A stretch of DNA of 64,000 nt from Bacillus massilioanorexius (GTDB lineage: Bacteria; Bacillota; Bacilli; Bacillales; DSM-1321): assembly GCF_902374955.1 (NCBI RefSeq), contig NZ_CABKRX010000094.1, forward strand, positions 372,001 to 436,000, read 5' to 3'. Positions 24,193 to 31,889 of this stretch are shown here, in pieces; the first letter of the stretch is position 1; every line of letters begins with the position of its first letter. The position numbers and the translations under genes are program-made. The notes under the pieces were generated by a model. That model was given only the letters and a program-made list of their open reading frames with translations, had not been told where the DNA came from and made no database searches.

Positions 24193-24217
24193 TATGTCTT
24201 AAAATCGGAGGCGAAAG

Positions 24218-24508
24218 ATGAATGAGGAGTTAATTCGCGACATTTACGAGCGAATGGGGCGCATGGAAGCGAAGCTTGACGACGTTCGGCAGATACGTGT
24301 TACCGCCGACAATGCTCAACGACTAGCCGAGCGTGCCATTCAGCTCACGGAAACGAACGCGCGCGACATTGAGCGCTTAGTTGAGCTCGACAGCGAACGC
24401 CAATCGCAAGCGCAAACGCATAAGCGATGGCTAGTAGGACTCGCGGTTTCAAGCGCACTATCAGCGCTTGGCATCGCGCTAACAATCTATAAAATAATCG
24501 GAGGTTGA
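24218..24508 (+). CDS. xhlA: XhlA-family lysis accessory protein
   Basis: The 96-residue protein has an N-terminal coiled coil (about 1-65, heptads in IRDIYERMGRMEAKLDDVR) and a single C-terminal membrane helix (about 70-92). This is the layout of PBSX XhlA, a membrane protein that works with the holin XhlB and the amidase in host lysis. RBS GGAGGCG precedes ATG. The next gene is the holin, six bases after the stop. Confidence 0.92.
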   Translation: MNEELIRDIYERMGRMEAKLDDVRQIRVTADNAQRLAERAIQLTETNARDIERLVELDSERQSQAQTHKRWLVGLAVSSALSALGIALTIYKIIGG

Positions 24509-24514
24509 TGCGGA

Positions 24515-24793
24515 ATGAAAATTAACTGGAAAGTTCGCGCAAATAACGTGCAATTCTTGGCGCAAGTATTCCTAGCAATCGCAGTGCCAATCGGAGCTTA
24601 CTTCGGCATTAGTGGCGCCGACATGACGACTTGGGGCACGCTGTACGGCGTTGTACTCAGCGCGCTAAAAAATCCTTACGTAGTTGCGATGATTGCAGTC
24701 AGCGTCTACAATGCGCTTATTGACCCGACGACTCCGGGCATTGGCGACAGTAAGAAGTCACTAAGTTACCGCAAGCCTGGCGGTGATGCCTAA
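24515..24793 (+). CDS. xhlB: Holin (XhlB/phi LC3-type)
   Basis: The 92-residue protein starts INWKVRANNVQFLAQVFLAI, the conserved opening of phage_holin_1 proteins, with two membrane segments at about 13-32 and 42-63, and a hydrophilic tail containing DPTTPGIGDSKKS. It forms membrane lesions that release the endolysin. RBS GGAGGTTG overlaps the end of xhlA. Its stop overlaps the amidase ATG. Confidence 0.93.
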   Translation: MKINWKVRANNVQFLAQVFLAIAVPIGAYFGISGADMTTWGTLYGVVLSALKNPYVVAMIAVSVYNALIDPTTPGIGDSKKSLSYRKPGGDA

Positions 24794-25530
24794 TGGCGCA
24801 ACTTTGGGCTGACAAATATGTTCGAGTTAACAAGTATACGCGACCTGGCACTAAGCTAGGCGCGGTCAAGAAAATCGTCTTACATTGGACGGCTAATCCT
24901 GGCGCAAGTGCTTATAACCATTTTCGCTATTTTGACGGCACGGCAATCGAACAAAAACGCTCAGCCTCGGCGCACATCTTCGTTGATCGCGCGGAGGCTT
25001 ACTGCATTGTGCCGTTAAATGAAGTAGCTTACCACGCCAACGACGGTTCATATCGCGGAGTGCCAGCGCTTAAGCCAAACGCTAACTTGTGCTCGCTTGG
25101 AGTGGAAATGTGCGTGGAAAAGGACGGCACCATTCACGTTGATACAATCGCACGTACAGCGAAAATAGTGGCGGAACTTTGCCGTAAATATAAGCTTGAT
25201 GCCGACGACATTGTGCGCCATTACGACATAACGCATAAGTCGTGCCCGACGCCGTGGGTGCGCAAGCCTGCGGACTTTGAGGCGTTCAAAAAGCTAGTTG
25301 GCGCATTATTGAAGGGCGGAACTATTTCGTCTAAAGAAGAGGAGGAGAAAACACACATGTTCAATCCGAGTTCGAATACCTTAAAAAACGAAGTTGTTAC
25401 TTTAATAGAAGAAGCGCATAAAAAAGGCATTATTTCCAGCAACGATTGGGTGTCGAAAGCTAAGAGCGGTAAGTTGCCGTTAGATGATGCGGTGGCACTC
25501 GTCGCTGCAGTTTATAATCGCAGTAAATAA
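24793..25530 (+). CDS. Endolysin, N-acetylmuramoyl-L-alanine amidase (XlyA-like)
   Basis: The enzyme cleaves the amide between MurNAc and L-Ala at the end of the lytic cycle. Residues 1 to about 165 form an Amidase_2 domain; the T7-lysozyme-type zinc ligands are H31 (LHWTA), H143 (RHYD) and C151 (KSCPTPW). The C-terminal ~50 residues (EVVTLIEEAHKKGIISSNDW) form a short helical domain seen in bacillus amidases. No signal peptide is present, as expected for a holin-dependent endolysin. It overlaps the holin gene by one base. Confidence 0.93.
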   Translation: MAQLWADKYVRVNKYTRPGTKLGAVKKIVLHWTANPGASAYNHFRYFDGTAIEQKRSASAHIFVDRAEAYCIVPLNEVAYHANDGSYRGVPALKPNANLCSLGVEMCVEKDGTIHVDTIARTAKIVAELCRKYKLDADDIVRHYDITHKSCPTPWVRKPADFEAFKKLVGALLKGGTISSKEEEEKTHMFNPSSNTLKNEVVTLIEEAHKKGIISSNDWVSKAKSGKLPLDDAVALVAAVYNRSK

Positions 25531-25599
25531 TTTTCACGAAGGGCGTGCAGAATTATGAAACCTTTTGCGCGTCCTTGCGTACATATAAACGAAACCTTA

Positions 25600-25628
25600 T
25601 TGGAAATGATACGTATAAATGGTATAAT
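25600..25628 (+). promoter_or_regulatory. Sigma-A-type promoter for the accessory gene
   Basis: TTGGAA at 25600-25605 and TATAAT at 25623-25628 are separated by 17 bp, directly upstream of the gene at 25656. Part of the spacer reads TGATACGTATAAA, sharing TGATACGT with the iterons at 3327-3530. Confidence 0.7.
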
Positions 25629-25655
25629 TATCATAAAAAGGTCGGTGTTGTTTAG

Positions 25656-26069
25656 ATGGGATTCTTTAAGAGTATTTTCGCCAAAGGTGAATGGACTAGA
25701 ACTCGAATCAACGTAGAAGTAATCGCAGGACATCCGCAAGGGGCTCGCTATGTGAATATTTGCAACGGCGACAATAGTGGAGAGGTCTTGATTGAAGTTG
25801 CGCCTGGTAATAGATTAGCGTACATTCTTGACGATATCGAATGGGAAGAACAATCAACTCGTAGTGGTGGTAAAGCCGCAATAGGTGCTATTGCAGGAAC
25901 CGTCGTTGCTGGTCCGTTAGGAACTATCGCAGGTGCTGCGGTTGGCGGACGGAAAAGAGATAAATCAAAGGCTTTTGTCTACTTAATCAATCCGGAAAAT
26001 AATGAAGAGGTTACTTTACATATACGTTGCGATGAAACTACATATCGCCAAATAACCTTATTAAAGTAA
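25656..26069 (+). CDS. Prophage accessory protein with glycine-zipper segment (137 aa)
   Basis: The product starts MGFFKSIFAKGEWTRTRINV, has a beta-rich front half and a central Gly/Ala segment (GGKAAIGAIAGTVVAGPLGT, about 73-92) resembling a glycine zipper that could insert in a membrane, then a basic stretch and a C-terminal beta part. It has its own promoter and terminator after the lysis cassette, the usual place for lysogenic-conversion (moron) genes. No known family is recognised. A superinfection-exclusion or host-envelope role is only a guess. Confidence 0.75.
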   Translation: MGFFKSIFAKGEWTRTRINVEVIAGHPQGARYVNICNGDNSGEVLIEVAPGNRLAYILDDIEWEEQSTRSGGKAAIGAIAGTVVAGPLGTIAGAAVGGRKRDKSKAFVYLINPENNEEVTLHIRCDETTYRQITLLK

Positions 26070-26078
26070 CTTTGGTAT

Positions 26079-26111
26079 GCCGCGATCCTAACCGGTCGTG
26101 GCTTTTTTTTT
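26079..26111 (+). terminator. Rightward terminator at the prophage end
   Basis: GCCGCGA at 26079-26085 pairs with TCGTGGC at 26096-26102 (one G-U pair), followed by nine T residues. It ends transcription of the accessory gene. Confidence 0.85.
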
Positions 26112-26113
26112 GC

Positions 26114-26142
26114 GCAAAATAAAAAGCGGTCACGAAGACCGC
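26114..26142 (-). terminator. Leftward terminator facing the host DUF3900 gene
   Basis: GCGGTC at 26126-26131 and GACCGC at 26137-26142 form a hairpin; read on the minus strand it is followed by TTTTTATTTTG. It would stop transcription coming from the DUF3900 gene. Confidence 0.7.
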
Positions 26143-26222
26143 AAGGAAGCCTACTATAATACCAATAATTCGTGCGGTCACGCGGTCACGTTCCGGTCAC
26201 AAGCGGTCACATTCGCGGTCAC
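26126..26222 (+). repeat. Six GCGGTCAC-type repeats at the prophage/host junction
   Basis: (G/C)CGGTCAC occurs at 26126-26133, 26174-26181, 26182-26189, 26193-26200, 26203-26210 and 26215-26222, all in the same orientation. Two GTGAC words in inverse orientation follow at 26231 and 26252. Several copies are 8-12 bp apart, roughly one helical turn. Such clusters near a prophage end are typical of recombinase or excisionase arm sites. Confidence 0.8.
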
Positions 26223-26281
26223 AAAATCGTGTGACTTTCGCCGTTTTTGCCGTGACTACACCAAATTATTTTCGTAAATTG

Positions 26282-27340
26282 TTAGATATTTTTATTTTGT
26301 ATTCTTTTAATTACTTCGTCCAACTCATCAGGCTTCAAAAACTCAATCGGACTAGCCGTTTTCTCAAACATAATCGTATCAGATTCAATAATCGTTACAT
26401 ACTTGCCGTTCAACTTGGCTACGTGTACCGATTCTCCAAAATCCGATAACATGCCGTTTACACCAATATGGTCAAGTTTCATGCGTAGTTCTAAATCAGG
26501 TGTAATTTCAACCATAGAGGCAGTAGCTTCAACGATTTGATGAGTCTCTAATTGTTCTTTCAATTCTCGTTTATCACTAACACTCCAAATTTCCATCTCT
26601 TGCTCAAATTGCTTGAACTCTTCACTTTCATCTTCTAAGGATTCCATGATGGTTTCTGTCACCATTTCCATGACCTGAGCTTTCATAATTTCCGGCATTG
26701 GCTCATTATAATCCACATATTTCAAGAAATCCTCAAAATAACGAGCATGTGAGGATTGATGGATTTTTAGCTCGCCTTCCTCGACCATGCCTTCTTCGGG
26801 CATGTGAGGGTACATGATTGATTTCATGTTTTTCGTTGTTATGGCCATTTCTACAGTACGAATCATTGTTTTTTCATCTGAAATGGAGGCAACTTTTGGT
26901 TCGAAATCACATTTCAAAATAAAAAGAAATGGTTCATCAAAGTATTTATTTAGTTTTGCTGATGCTACAATAAATACACCCCCGCGAACACTGCTCGTAT
27001 CTGCGTACAATTGTACAAATTTTTCTGCGTGTTCATGGAAGTCTTCCTTTGTCTCAGAAAAACATGCTTTATTAAATAATACAAAGTTTGGATTAGAAGA
27101 AAGTTCATGACCTTCTTCAACTACGAAGTAGCCTAACTTAGTTGGCACGTTTTCTGCTTTAGGATGACGTTCAACATTTCTTTTAGCAATCTTTTTTAGT
27201 TCTCCCCCTAAGAAGTCATGTAACGTACTTTGTTCGAATTCTTCTTTATCTAATGTTTGATAATGTCTAATCATTTTGTTACCATCGTCACCCTCGACCT
27301 GGATCACGTAAAATGAAAGAAATAGTATTCCAAAATCCAT
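26282..27340 (-). CDS. DUF3900 domain protein
   Basis: The 352-residue soluble protein begins MDFGILFLSFYVIQVEGDDG and contains the conserved block FILKCDFEPKVASISDE (about 138-154) and MPEEGMVEEGELKIHQSSHA (about 178-197) of DUF3900, a family found in bacilli and related to nucleoid-associated-protein-like folds. The biochemical role is unknown. It is the first host gene beyond the prophage and its 3' end lies next to the junction. The last residues (IKRIQNKNI) may be encoded by the attachment core, so the C terminus could differ from that in prophage-free relatives. Confidence 0.85.
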   Translation of the reverse strand: MDFGILFLSFYVIQVEGDDGNKMIRHYQTLDKEEFEQSTLHDFLGGELKKIAKRNVERHPKAENVPTKLGYFVVEEGHELSSNPNFVLFNKACFSETKEDFHEHAEKFVQLYADTSSVRGGVFIVASAKLNKYFDEPFLFILKCDFEPKVASISDEKTMIRTVEMAITTKNMKSIMYPHMPEEGMVEEGELKIHQSSHARYFEDFLKYVDYNEPMPEIMKAQVMEMVTETIMESLEDESEEFKQFEQEMEIWSVSDKRELKEQLETHQIVEATASMVEITPDLELRMKLDHIGVNGMLSDFGESVHVAKLNGKYVTIIESDTIMFEKTASPIEFLKPDELDEVIKRIQNKNI

Positions 27341-27476
27341 CTGTATTCACCTATATTCTTTAATATCCTTATTGAAGTATAGTAAGAAAGCGAGATATTA
27401 GTCAATAAAGTGTTCATAAATAAGAAATATATTATAATTGAATAAGAAAGAAATATTTTAGAAAGTGGTGATTGTT

Positions 27477-28013
27477 ATGAAAAAATATGATCAAGCACTT
27501 GCATTTGCAACGAAGGCTCATAATGGACAAACCCGAAAAAATTCTTCGCAACCATATATTGAACATCCCATTCGAGTAGCAGGGATCTTAAAGGATGCTC
27601 ATTTTCGCGAAGAAGTGGTAATCGCTGCTCTTCTTCATGATGTGGTAGAGGATTGCCCAGTAACGATTGAAGAAATTAAAGAGACGTTTGGAAAAGATGT
27701 TGCAACCATTGTTGCATATCATACAGAAAATAAAGCCTTATCTTGGGAAGAACGTAAGCAACATACCATTGAAGTTGTTCAAACTGCTCCATTGGAAGTA
27801 AAAGCATTAATCGTTGCTGATAAATTAGATAATTTGCAATCTTTAATACAGCAATATGATAAGTTAGGAGAGAAGGTTTGGACTGCATTTAAACGTGGTA
27901 AAAAAGAACAAGCTTGGTATAATAAGTCTGTAGTTGAAGCGATAAAGGATATCGAAGATGCACCTGAATTTTTTAAGGTCTATCAAAAGCTAGTAGAACA
28001 ATTTTTTAATTAG
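27477..28013 (+). CDS. HD-domain hydrolase, RelA/SpoT hydrolase-like (small)
   Basis: ATG at 27477 gives 178 residues and follows AAGTGGTGA; an in-frame GTG at 27465 is less likely. The metal-binding HD motif is visible: H in HNGQTRK (about 14), HP in YIEHPIRVA, HD in ALLHDVVED (about 53-58) and a downstream D in ADKLDNL. The arrangement matches the hydrolase domain of RelA/SpoT and small (p)ppGpp hydrolases, but without the synthetase. Substrate is not certain. A TATAAT at 27433-27438 is the likely -10. It is followed after 16 bp by the AAA+ gene, probably one transcript. Confidence 0.85.
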   Translation: MKKYDQALAFATKAHNGQTRKNSSQPYIEHPIRVAGILKDAHFREEVVIAALLHDVVEDCPVTIEEIKETFGKDVATIVAYHTENKALSWEERKQHTIEVVQTAPLEVKALIVADKLDNLQSLIQQYDKLGEKVWTAFKRGKKEQAWYNKSVVEAIKDIEDAPEFFKVYQKLVEQFFN

Positions 28014-28029
28014 AAAAGGAATTGAATAA

Positions 28030-29295
28030 ATGAAAAGTATTATTAAGTTTTCACAAAATGAACGTAATCAAATGCCAATGTTTTATGATTATGCTAGTGC
28101 AATTCATTCAGTAAAAAGTTATTTATCAGAGGAAACAGGAGAAGATTTTCGTATATATTCAGACTATGAAACAACCAATGAGATTTGGGAAGTGTTAGAA
28201 GAAGATTTGGAGTTTAAAAGTAAATCGGTTCAATTATTAACACCAATCTATGATTGCGTAGAAACCTCTCTTATTTCCTCAAATCATAATGATAAAATGC
28301 TAGAATTTATCATTAAACCAAGTATTTTAAATAATCTATTCTACTATCCAGAATTTAAAGTTGGATTGGCGAAAATGCCTATTTATAAAAGTCATGATGA
28401 TTTGGATAAAGAATGTATTTTTGCGCCGAGCGATGAGCATATGGAATCTTTTTTGCAATATATTTTGAAAAGAAAAAGAGAATATATAAAAGATTATGTA
28501 ACTGTTTTTGTTGATCAAGATGGTGACGTACAAACAGAAAAAGAAAAAATTACGAATCTAGTAAATCGTGAGGATGTTTTTTTAGAAGAAGATATGAAGA
28601 AGCAAATCTATCGCTCTATTGATGAGTTTTTTAATCATAATGGAAATTTCTTCAAAAAATATAATATTCCTTATAAGCGTGGAATTTTATTATATGGTGA
28701 TCCTGGAAATGGAAAAACAACTTTGGTAAAATCTATTGCCAATAGTATTTCCGCACCTGTCGCTTATTGGCAAATTACAGAATATACATCTAGCTATTCT
28801 ATTAATGAAGTTTTTTCTTCGGTAGCAAAGATGGCTCCTATGGTATTAATTATCGAGGATATTGATTCAATGCCTGAGGAAGTCCGATCCTTTTTCTTGA
28901 ACACATTAGATGGTGCGACTTCTAAAGAAGGAATTTTCTTAATTGGAACAACCAATTACCCTGAAAGAATTGATCCAGCATTAATTAATCGATCAGGTCG
29001 TTTTGATCGTGCTTATGAAATACCAATGCCGACAAATGAAATGCGTTTCAATTATCTTGTTAGAAAAAAATTGGATGACATTCTTAATCTTGATGAGATT
29101 CAATTAGTTGCTAATCATACAGATGGCTTTTCATTTGCAGATTTAAATGAGGTATACAATTCTTTAGCTTTACAATGGCATTACGAGAAAGCCGTTGATG
29201 TTCAGAAAATTTGTAAGGAATTAAAAAGTGATAATGAAAAAGCAAACTCTCACTCTTGGAAATCAGAAAAAAAACGAATGGGTTTTAATTTTTAA
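28030..29295 (+). CDS. AAA+ ATPase, YjoB-like
   Basis: The 421-residue protein has an N-terminal ~190-residue domain without membrane segments and a C-terminal AAA module: Walker A GDPGNGKTT at 223-231, Walker B LIIEDID at 273-279, sensor-1 GTTN and an arginine finger region NRSGRFDR. Length and layout match Bacillus subtilis YjoB (about 423 residues), a chaperone-like hexameric ATPase controlled by sigma W there. No TGAAAC/CGTA sigma-W promoter is visible upstream here, so regulation may differ. Co-transcription with the HD hydrolase suggests a stress role. Confidence 0.88.
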   Translation: MKSIIKFSQNERNQMPMFYDYASAIHSVKSYLSEETGEDFRIYSDYETTNEIWEVLEEDLEFKSKSVQLLTPIYDCVETSLISSNHNDKMLEFIIKPSILNNLFYYPEFKVGLAKMPIYKSHDDLDKECIFAPSDEHMESFLQYILKRKREYIKDYVTVFVDQDGDVQTEKEKITNLVNREDVFLEEDMKKQIYRSIDEFFNHNGNFFKKYNIPYKRGILLYGDPGNGKTTLVKSIANSISAPVAYWQITEYTSSYSINEVFSSVAKMAPMVLIIEDIDSMPEEVRSFFLNTLDGATSKEGIFLIGTTNYPERIDPALINRSGRFDRAYEIPMPTNEMRFNYLVRKKLDDILNLDEIQLVANHTDGFSFADLNEVYNSLALQWHYEKAVDVQKICKELKSDNEKANSHSWKSEKKRMGFNF

Positions 29296-29364
29296 GTAAA
29301 AGGCTGTTTTCATTTTAAAGCAGTTTTTTCTTTTGGCTCTATTTGCTTATAGGCTGAGTTGAGT

Positions 29365-29484
29365 ACCGCTCCAGGATGCTCGCTTTCCGCGGGGCGGTCG
29401 GGTCTCCTCGGCACATAGTGCCTGTGGGGTCTCACCTGTACCGCTACTCCCGCAGGAGTCTCGCACCTTACGCTCCAATCGATC
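29365..29484. repeat. Interspersed GC-rich bacillus repeat element
   Basis: A 120-bp GC-rich island in AT-rich DNA reads CCGCTCCAGGATGCTCGCTT, then an internal hairpin GGCAC-ATA-GTGCC at 29410-29422, and ends CTCCCGCAGGAGTCTCGCAC followed by TTACGCTCC. I recall this family as an intergenic repeat dispersed in many bacilli. A decayed 30-bp piece of the same element, inverted, is at 45410-45439. Confidence 0.75.
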
Positions 29485-29565
29485 TTTTTATACGGATTTT
29501 ATTTAGTGAAAGTATTACATAACAACAATCTTTTAGAAAATGTCCTTTCTTTTACTATAAATAGC

Positions 29566-29670
29566 AAGTTGAACGGAAAACGATAAAAGTTAAATCAATT
29601 CATAGAAAAGTTGAACGATAAATCACTAAACTTGAATCGATTATACATAAATTAGCAGAAATAAAGTTTT
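29566..29670. repeat. Degenerate 21-bp tandem repeat (AAGTTGAAC units), locus A
   Basis: Units begin at 29566 (AAGTTGAACG), 29587 (AAGTTAAATC), 29608 (AAGTTGAACG), 29629 (AACTTGAATC) and weakly 29650 (AATTAGCAGA). The spacing is exactly 21 bp each time although the rest of the unit varies. The remainder of the 435-bp gap around it holds only the repeat element at 29365-29484. No gene is seen. Confidence 0.75.
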
Positions 29671-29730
29671 TTAGTAGAAAAATTGCGCTCATAATTGTTA
29701 AAATATTCAATAAAAAGGGGTTGTGGTGAA

Positions 29731-30210
29731 ATGACGTTTAAAACGGCGGATTTATGTGATGATTATAGTAAGGATTTAAAGATATGCGAAATGATATTTC
29801 AATCATATGGTGGAAGAAGAAGCTTTTCTGGACCAATAGCAACAGTTCGGGTATTTGAAGATAATGTGCTCGTGAAAGAAGCCTTGCAAACTGTTCCAGA
29901 AGGAAGTGTCCTTGTAGTAGATGGCGCAGGTTCTAGAAAATGTGCGTTAATGGGAGATATGCTTGGAGAAATTGCCGTTGAACGAAAGCTCTCTGGAATA
30001 ATTATTCATGGCTGTGTAAGGGATAGTGCAGAGCTATCCAAAATGAATATCGGGGTTTTAGCTATTGGAACGAATCCTTTAAAAAGTATAAAAAGGGGAC
30101 AAGGGGATCGACACGTAGTCTTGACATTCGGTGGAATGGAATGGCGTCCTGGACATTTTGTCTATTGTGATGAAGATGGTGTCATTATATCTGAGAAGAG
30201 CCTGCTTTAG
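29731..30210 (+). CDS. RraA-family protein
   Basis: ATG at 29731 gives 159 residues, the normal RraA length; an upstream TTG would add 12 unlike residues. Motifs GDMLGEIAVERKLSGIIIHG (about 75-94) and CVRDSAEL carry the Asp and Arg used for metal and oxaloacetate/HMG binding. The fold is shared by RraA, the RNase E regulator of proteobacteria, and by HMG/CHA aldolases with oxaloacetate decarboxylase activity. As bacilli of this type generally lack classical RNase E, the enzyme role is more probable. It stands alone between the 21-bp repeats and the glycosylase-like gene. Confidence 0.85.
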   Translation: MTFKTADLCDDYSKDLKICEMIFQSYGGRRSFSGPIATVRVFEDNVLVKEALQTVPEGSVLVVDGAGSRKCALMGDMLGEIAVERKLSGIIIHGCVRDSAELSKMNIGVLAIGTNPLKSIKRGQGDRHVVLTFGGMEWRPGHFVYCDEDGVIISEKSLL

Positions 30211-30314
30211 TTTTTTTAAGGCCGAATAAGAGGGTTATGCATTTGGGTTTTCTTGTGAATAATGAGTGTACACATTAAATGAATTCTAGCAAAGATTTTT
30301 CAAGGAGAATGAAT

Positions 30315-30956
30315 ATGCGAATTCCAGACTATTTAGCGGAAATAGGGAAAGAAAGAATGGAAGGATTCTCAGTAGAAGGCTTCGTTTTTGGTACAGGCCC
30401 AACATTTCCAAAGCTTATGTTAGTTGGAGAAGCTCCAGGAGAAACAGAAATTAATAATGGTATTCCATTTTCGGGCCGGGCTGGGAAAAAGCTAATGGAA
30501 TTTCTAGAGAAAATAGGACTATCGAGAGAGGAAGTTTATATTACTAGCACAGTTCGAAGTCGTCCTTATATATGGAAAGAAAAAAAGGATAGACAAGGAA
30601 ATGTTATTAGAAAAAAATATAATCGTCCACCAACAGTTGGTGAAATTATCGCACATGCTCCATTACTGGATTATGAATTACAGCATGTTCATGCACCTCT
30701 CATTGTTACATTAGGAAATGTTGGATTACGTAGAATCTTAGGAAGAAACATGAAAATAACAGAAGTTCATGGTCAATTGATCAACAGCCCGGTACTACAC
30801 ATCAATGAAGAAAATCATTTTATACAATCTAAGAAAGTATATACTGTTTTTCCAACCTTTCATCCAGCATCTGTTTTTTATAATCCGAAGCTTAGAGAAG
30901 CGATAGAGGAAGATCAAGAACGGTTACATAAATTCTTAAAACAAATAACAAATTAA
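30315..30956 (+). CDS. Uracil-DNA glycosylase-like protein without Fe-S cysteines
   Basis: ATG at 30315 is seven bases from CAAGGAG; other ATGs at 30279 and 30309 have none or too little space. The protein has the uracil glycosylase pattern: GEAPGETEINNGIPFSGRAG (motif I, about residues 40-59), VYITSTVRSRPY, IVTLGNVGLRRILG and the motif II-like FHPAS near 185. Family 4 enzymes hold a [4Fe-4S] cluster through four cysteines, but this sequence has no cysteine at all. It would remove uracil from DNA if active. The family is sure at superfamily level, the substrate less so. Confidence 0.8.
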   Translation: MRIPDYLAEIGKERMEGFSVEGFVFGTGPTFPKLMLVGEAPGETEINNGIPFSGRAGKKLMEFLEKIGLSREEVYITSTVRSRPYIWKEKKDRQGNVIRKKYNRPPTVGEIIAHAPLLDYELQHVHAPLIVTLGNVGLRRILGRNMKITEVHGQLINSPVLHINEENHFIQSKKVYTVFPTFHPASVFYNPKLREAIEEDQERLHKFLKQITN

Positions 30957-31070
30957 AGTGTTTTCATTGCAAGCATTCGAAGTTTTGAGTCATTCACTAA
31001 TTGGATAGACTAGCAATAGCTAAACTATAGCGGATGTTACCGTATTGAACTGGGTATATAAATGTAAAAT

Positions 31071-31117
31071 AAAAAAAGGGTTCAACTATAAGTGTAGCTT
31101 AGTTGATACCCTTTTTT
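31071..31117. terminator. Bidirectional terminator between convergent genes
   Basis: AAAAAAAGGGTTCAACTA at 31071-31088 pairs with TAGTTGATACCCTTTTTT at 31100-31117 (one mismatch). A- and T-runs on both sides allow it to serve the glycosylase-like gene and the leftward azoreductase. Confidence 0.88.
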
Positions 31118-31142
31118 ATAGGAATAAAAGTTTATTTATAGC

Positions 31143-31769
31143 TTAGAATTGCTCAGCAGCTAATTTAGCTTGAGAAATAGCTTCTGTAACAATTTCTTCT
31201 GCGCGGTCTGGATATTGATTGTGACCTTCTGCGATTACCATGATTTGATCAGTTATCCCAAATGAAAGCATTGTTTTTGAAACAAAATTTACTGCCATTT
31301 CTTCGCTAGCCATTTCATCAGTAGAGAAATCTCCACCTCTTGCATTTAAAATAGCTACTTTTTTACCTACTGCCAGACCAACAGGACCCTCTGCTGTATA
31401 TTTGAAAGTTTTACCAGCTACATTTAAATAATCAAAATAAGTGTGTAATGGAGCAGGGACCGTTTTGTTCCATAATGGGAATCCAAATACGATTTTATCT
31501 GCTTCTAAAAACTGATCTAAATATTTATGTTGATTGTCATATGCTTGTTGTTCATCTTTTGTTAATTCCATTTTATTATTGTGTTTGAAATTACCCATGA
31601 TGTTATTGTTATCATAGTATGGTAATGCTTCAGCATATAAATCTAGTTCTATGATTTCGTCGCTTGGATGGGTCTCTTTATAACGATCAATGAAAGCGTG
31701 ATATAATTTAACGCTTACGGATTGTTCAATTGGACGATTGTTTGCTTTGATGAATAGTGTTTTTGCCAT
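31143..31769 (-). CDS. azoR: FMN-dependent NADH-azoreductase
   Basis: The start is the ATG whose complement lies at 31767-31769, with AAAGGAG upstream, giving 208 residues (MAKTLFIKANNRP); a longer open frame upstream has no ribosome site. The flavodoxin-like fold shows a phosphate-binding N-terminal loop, FGFPLWNKTVPAPL (about 94-107) and NARGGDFS, as in AzoR/YocJ/YvaB enzymes. They reduce quinones and azo dyes with NADH via FMN. The divergent MarR gene at 32029 and two GTTG-N6-CAAC palindromes between them suggest induction by quinones or electrophiles. Confidence 0.92.
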   Translation of the reverse strand: MAKTLFIKANNRPIEQSVSVKLYHAFIDRYKETHPSDEIIELDLYAEALPYYDNNNIMGNFKHNNKMELTKDEQQAYDNQHKYLDQFLEADKIVFGFPLWNKTVPAPLHTYFDYLNVAGKTFKYTAEGPVGLAVGKKVAILNARGGDFSTDEMASEEMAVNFVSKTMLSFGITDQIMVIAEGHNQYPDRAEEIVTEAISQAKLAAEQF

Positions 31770-31812
31770 TAGTGCAAATCTCCTTTGTTGTATATATATT
31801 TTAATGTTAAAA

Positions 31813-31826
31813 GTTGTAATAGCAAC
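31813..31826. promoter_or_regulatory. Putative MarR operator 1 (GTTGTAATAGCAAC)
   Basis: A palindromic 14-mer GTTG-N6-CAAC lies 44 bp upstream of the azoreductase start. It is closely similar to the second site at 31876. Confidence 0.6.
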
Positions 31827-31875
31827 AAAAAAATTATTGTCATTAATAGATAATGAATCCATACAAAATATTATT

Positions 31876-31889
31876 GTTGTTAATGCAAC
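31876..31889. promoter_or_regulatory. Putative MarR operator 2 (GTTGTTAATGCAAC)
   Basis: The same GTTG-N6-CAAC layout occurs 63 bp from operator 1, a multiple of the helical turn (six turns). Both sites lie in the 259-bp space between the divergent azoreductase and MarR genes. Confidence 0.6.

Larger units (their letters stand above)
1..26260 (+). mobile_element. Partial prophage, PBSX-like contractile-tail phage (right part)
   Basis: A continuous late-gene block (terminase, portal, capsid, sheath, tube, baseplate, fibres, lysis) runs on the plus strand with overlapping stops and starts. It is visibly GC-richer than the AT-rich DNA that follows. The tail and baseplate order sheath, tube, chaperone, tape measure, LysM protein, hub, DUF2577, DUF2634, baseplate J, DUF2313 matches the PBSX/Xkd arrangement. 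The portal is of the SPP1 gp6 type and the capsid of the N4-gp56 type, so the phage is a mosaic. The left end and the lysogeny and early genes lie outside the window. The right end is placed near 26,260, where composition changes and a host DUF3900 gene begins; the exact attachment site was not determined. No obvious late gene is broken, so the phage could be functional. Confidence 0.95.

Noticed and set aside
26126..26222. CRISPR or tRNA remnant at the prophage junction
   Set aside because: Repeat units of 8 bp are far too short for CRISPR and no tRNA cloverleaf could be drawn.
27341..27476. Sigma-W promoter before the HD hydrolase/YjoB-like operon
   Set aside because: No TGAAAC and CGTA pair with proper spacing; only a sigma-A-like TATAAT is visible.
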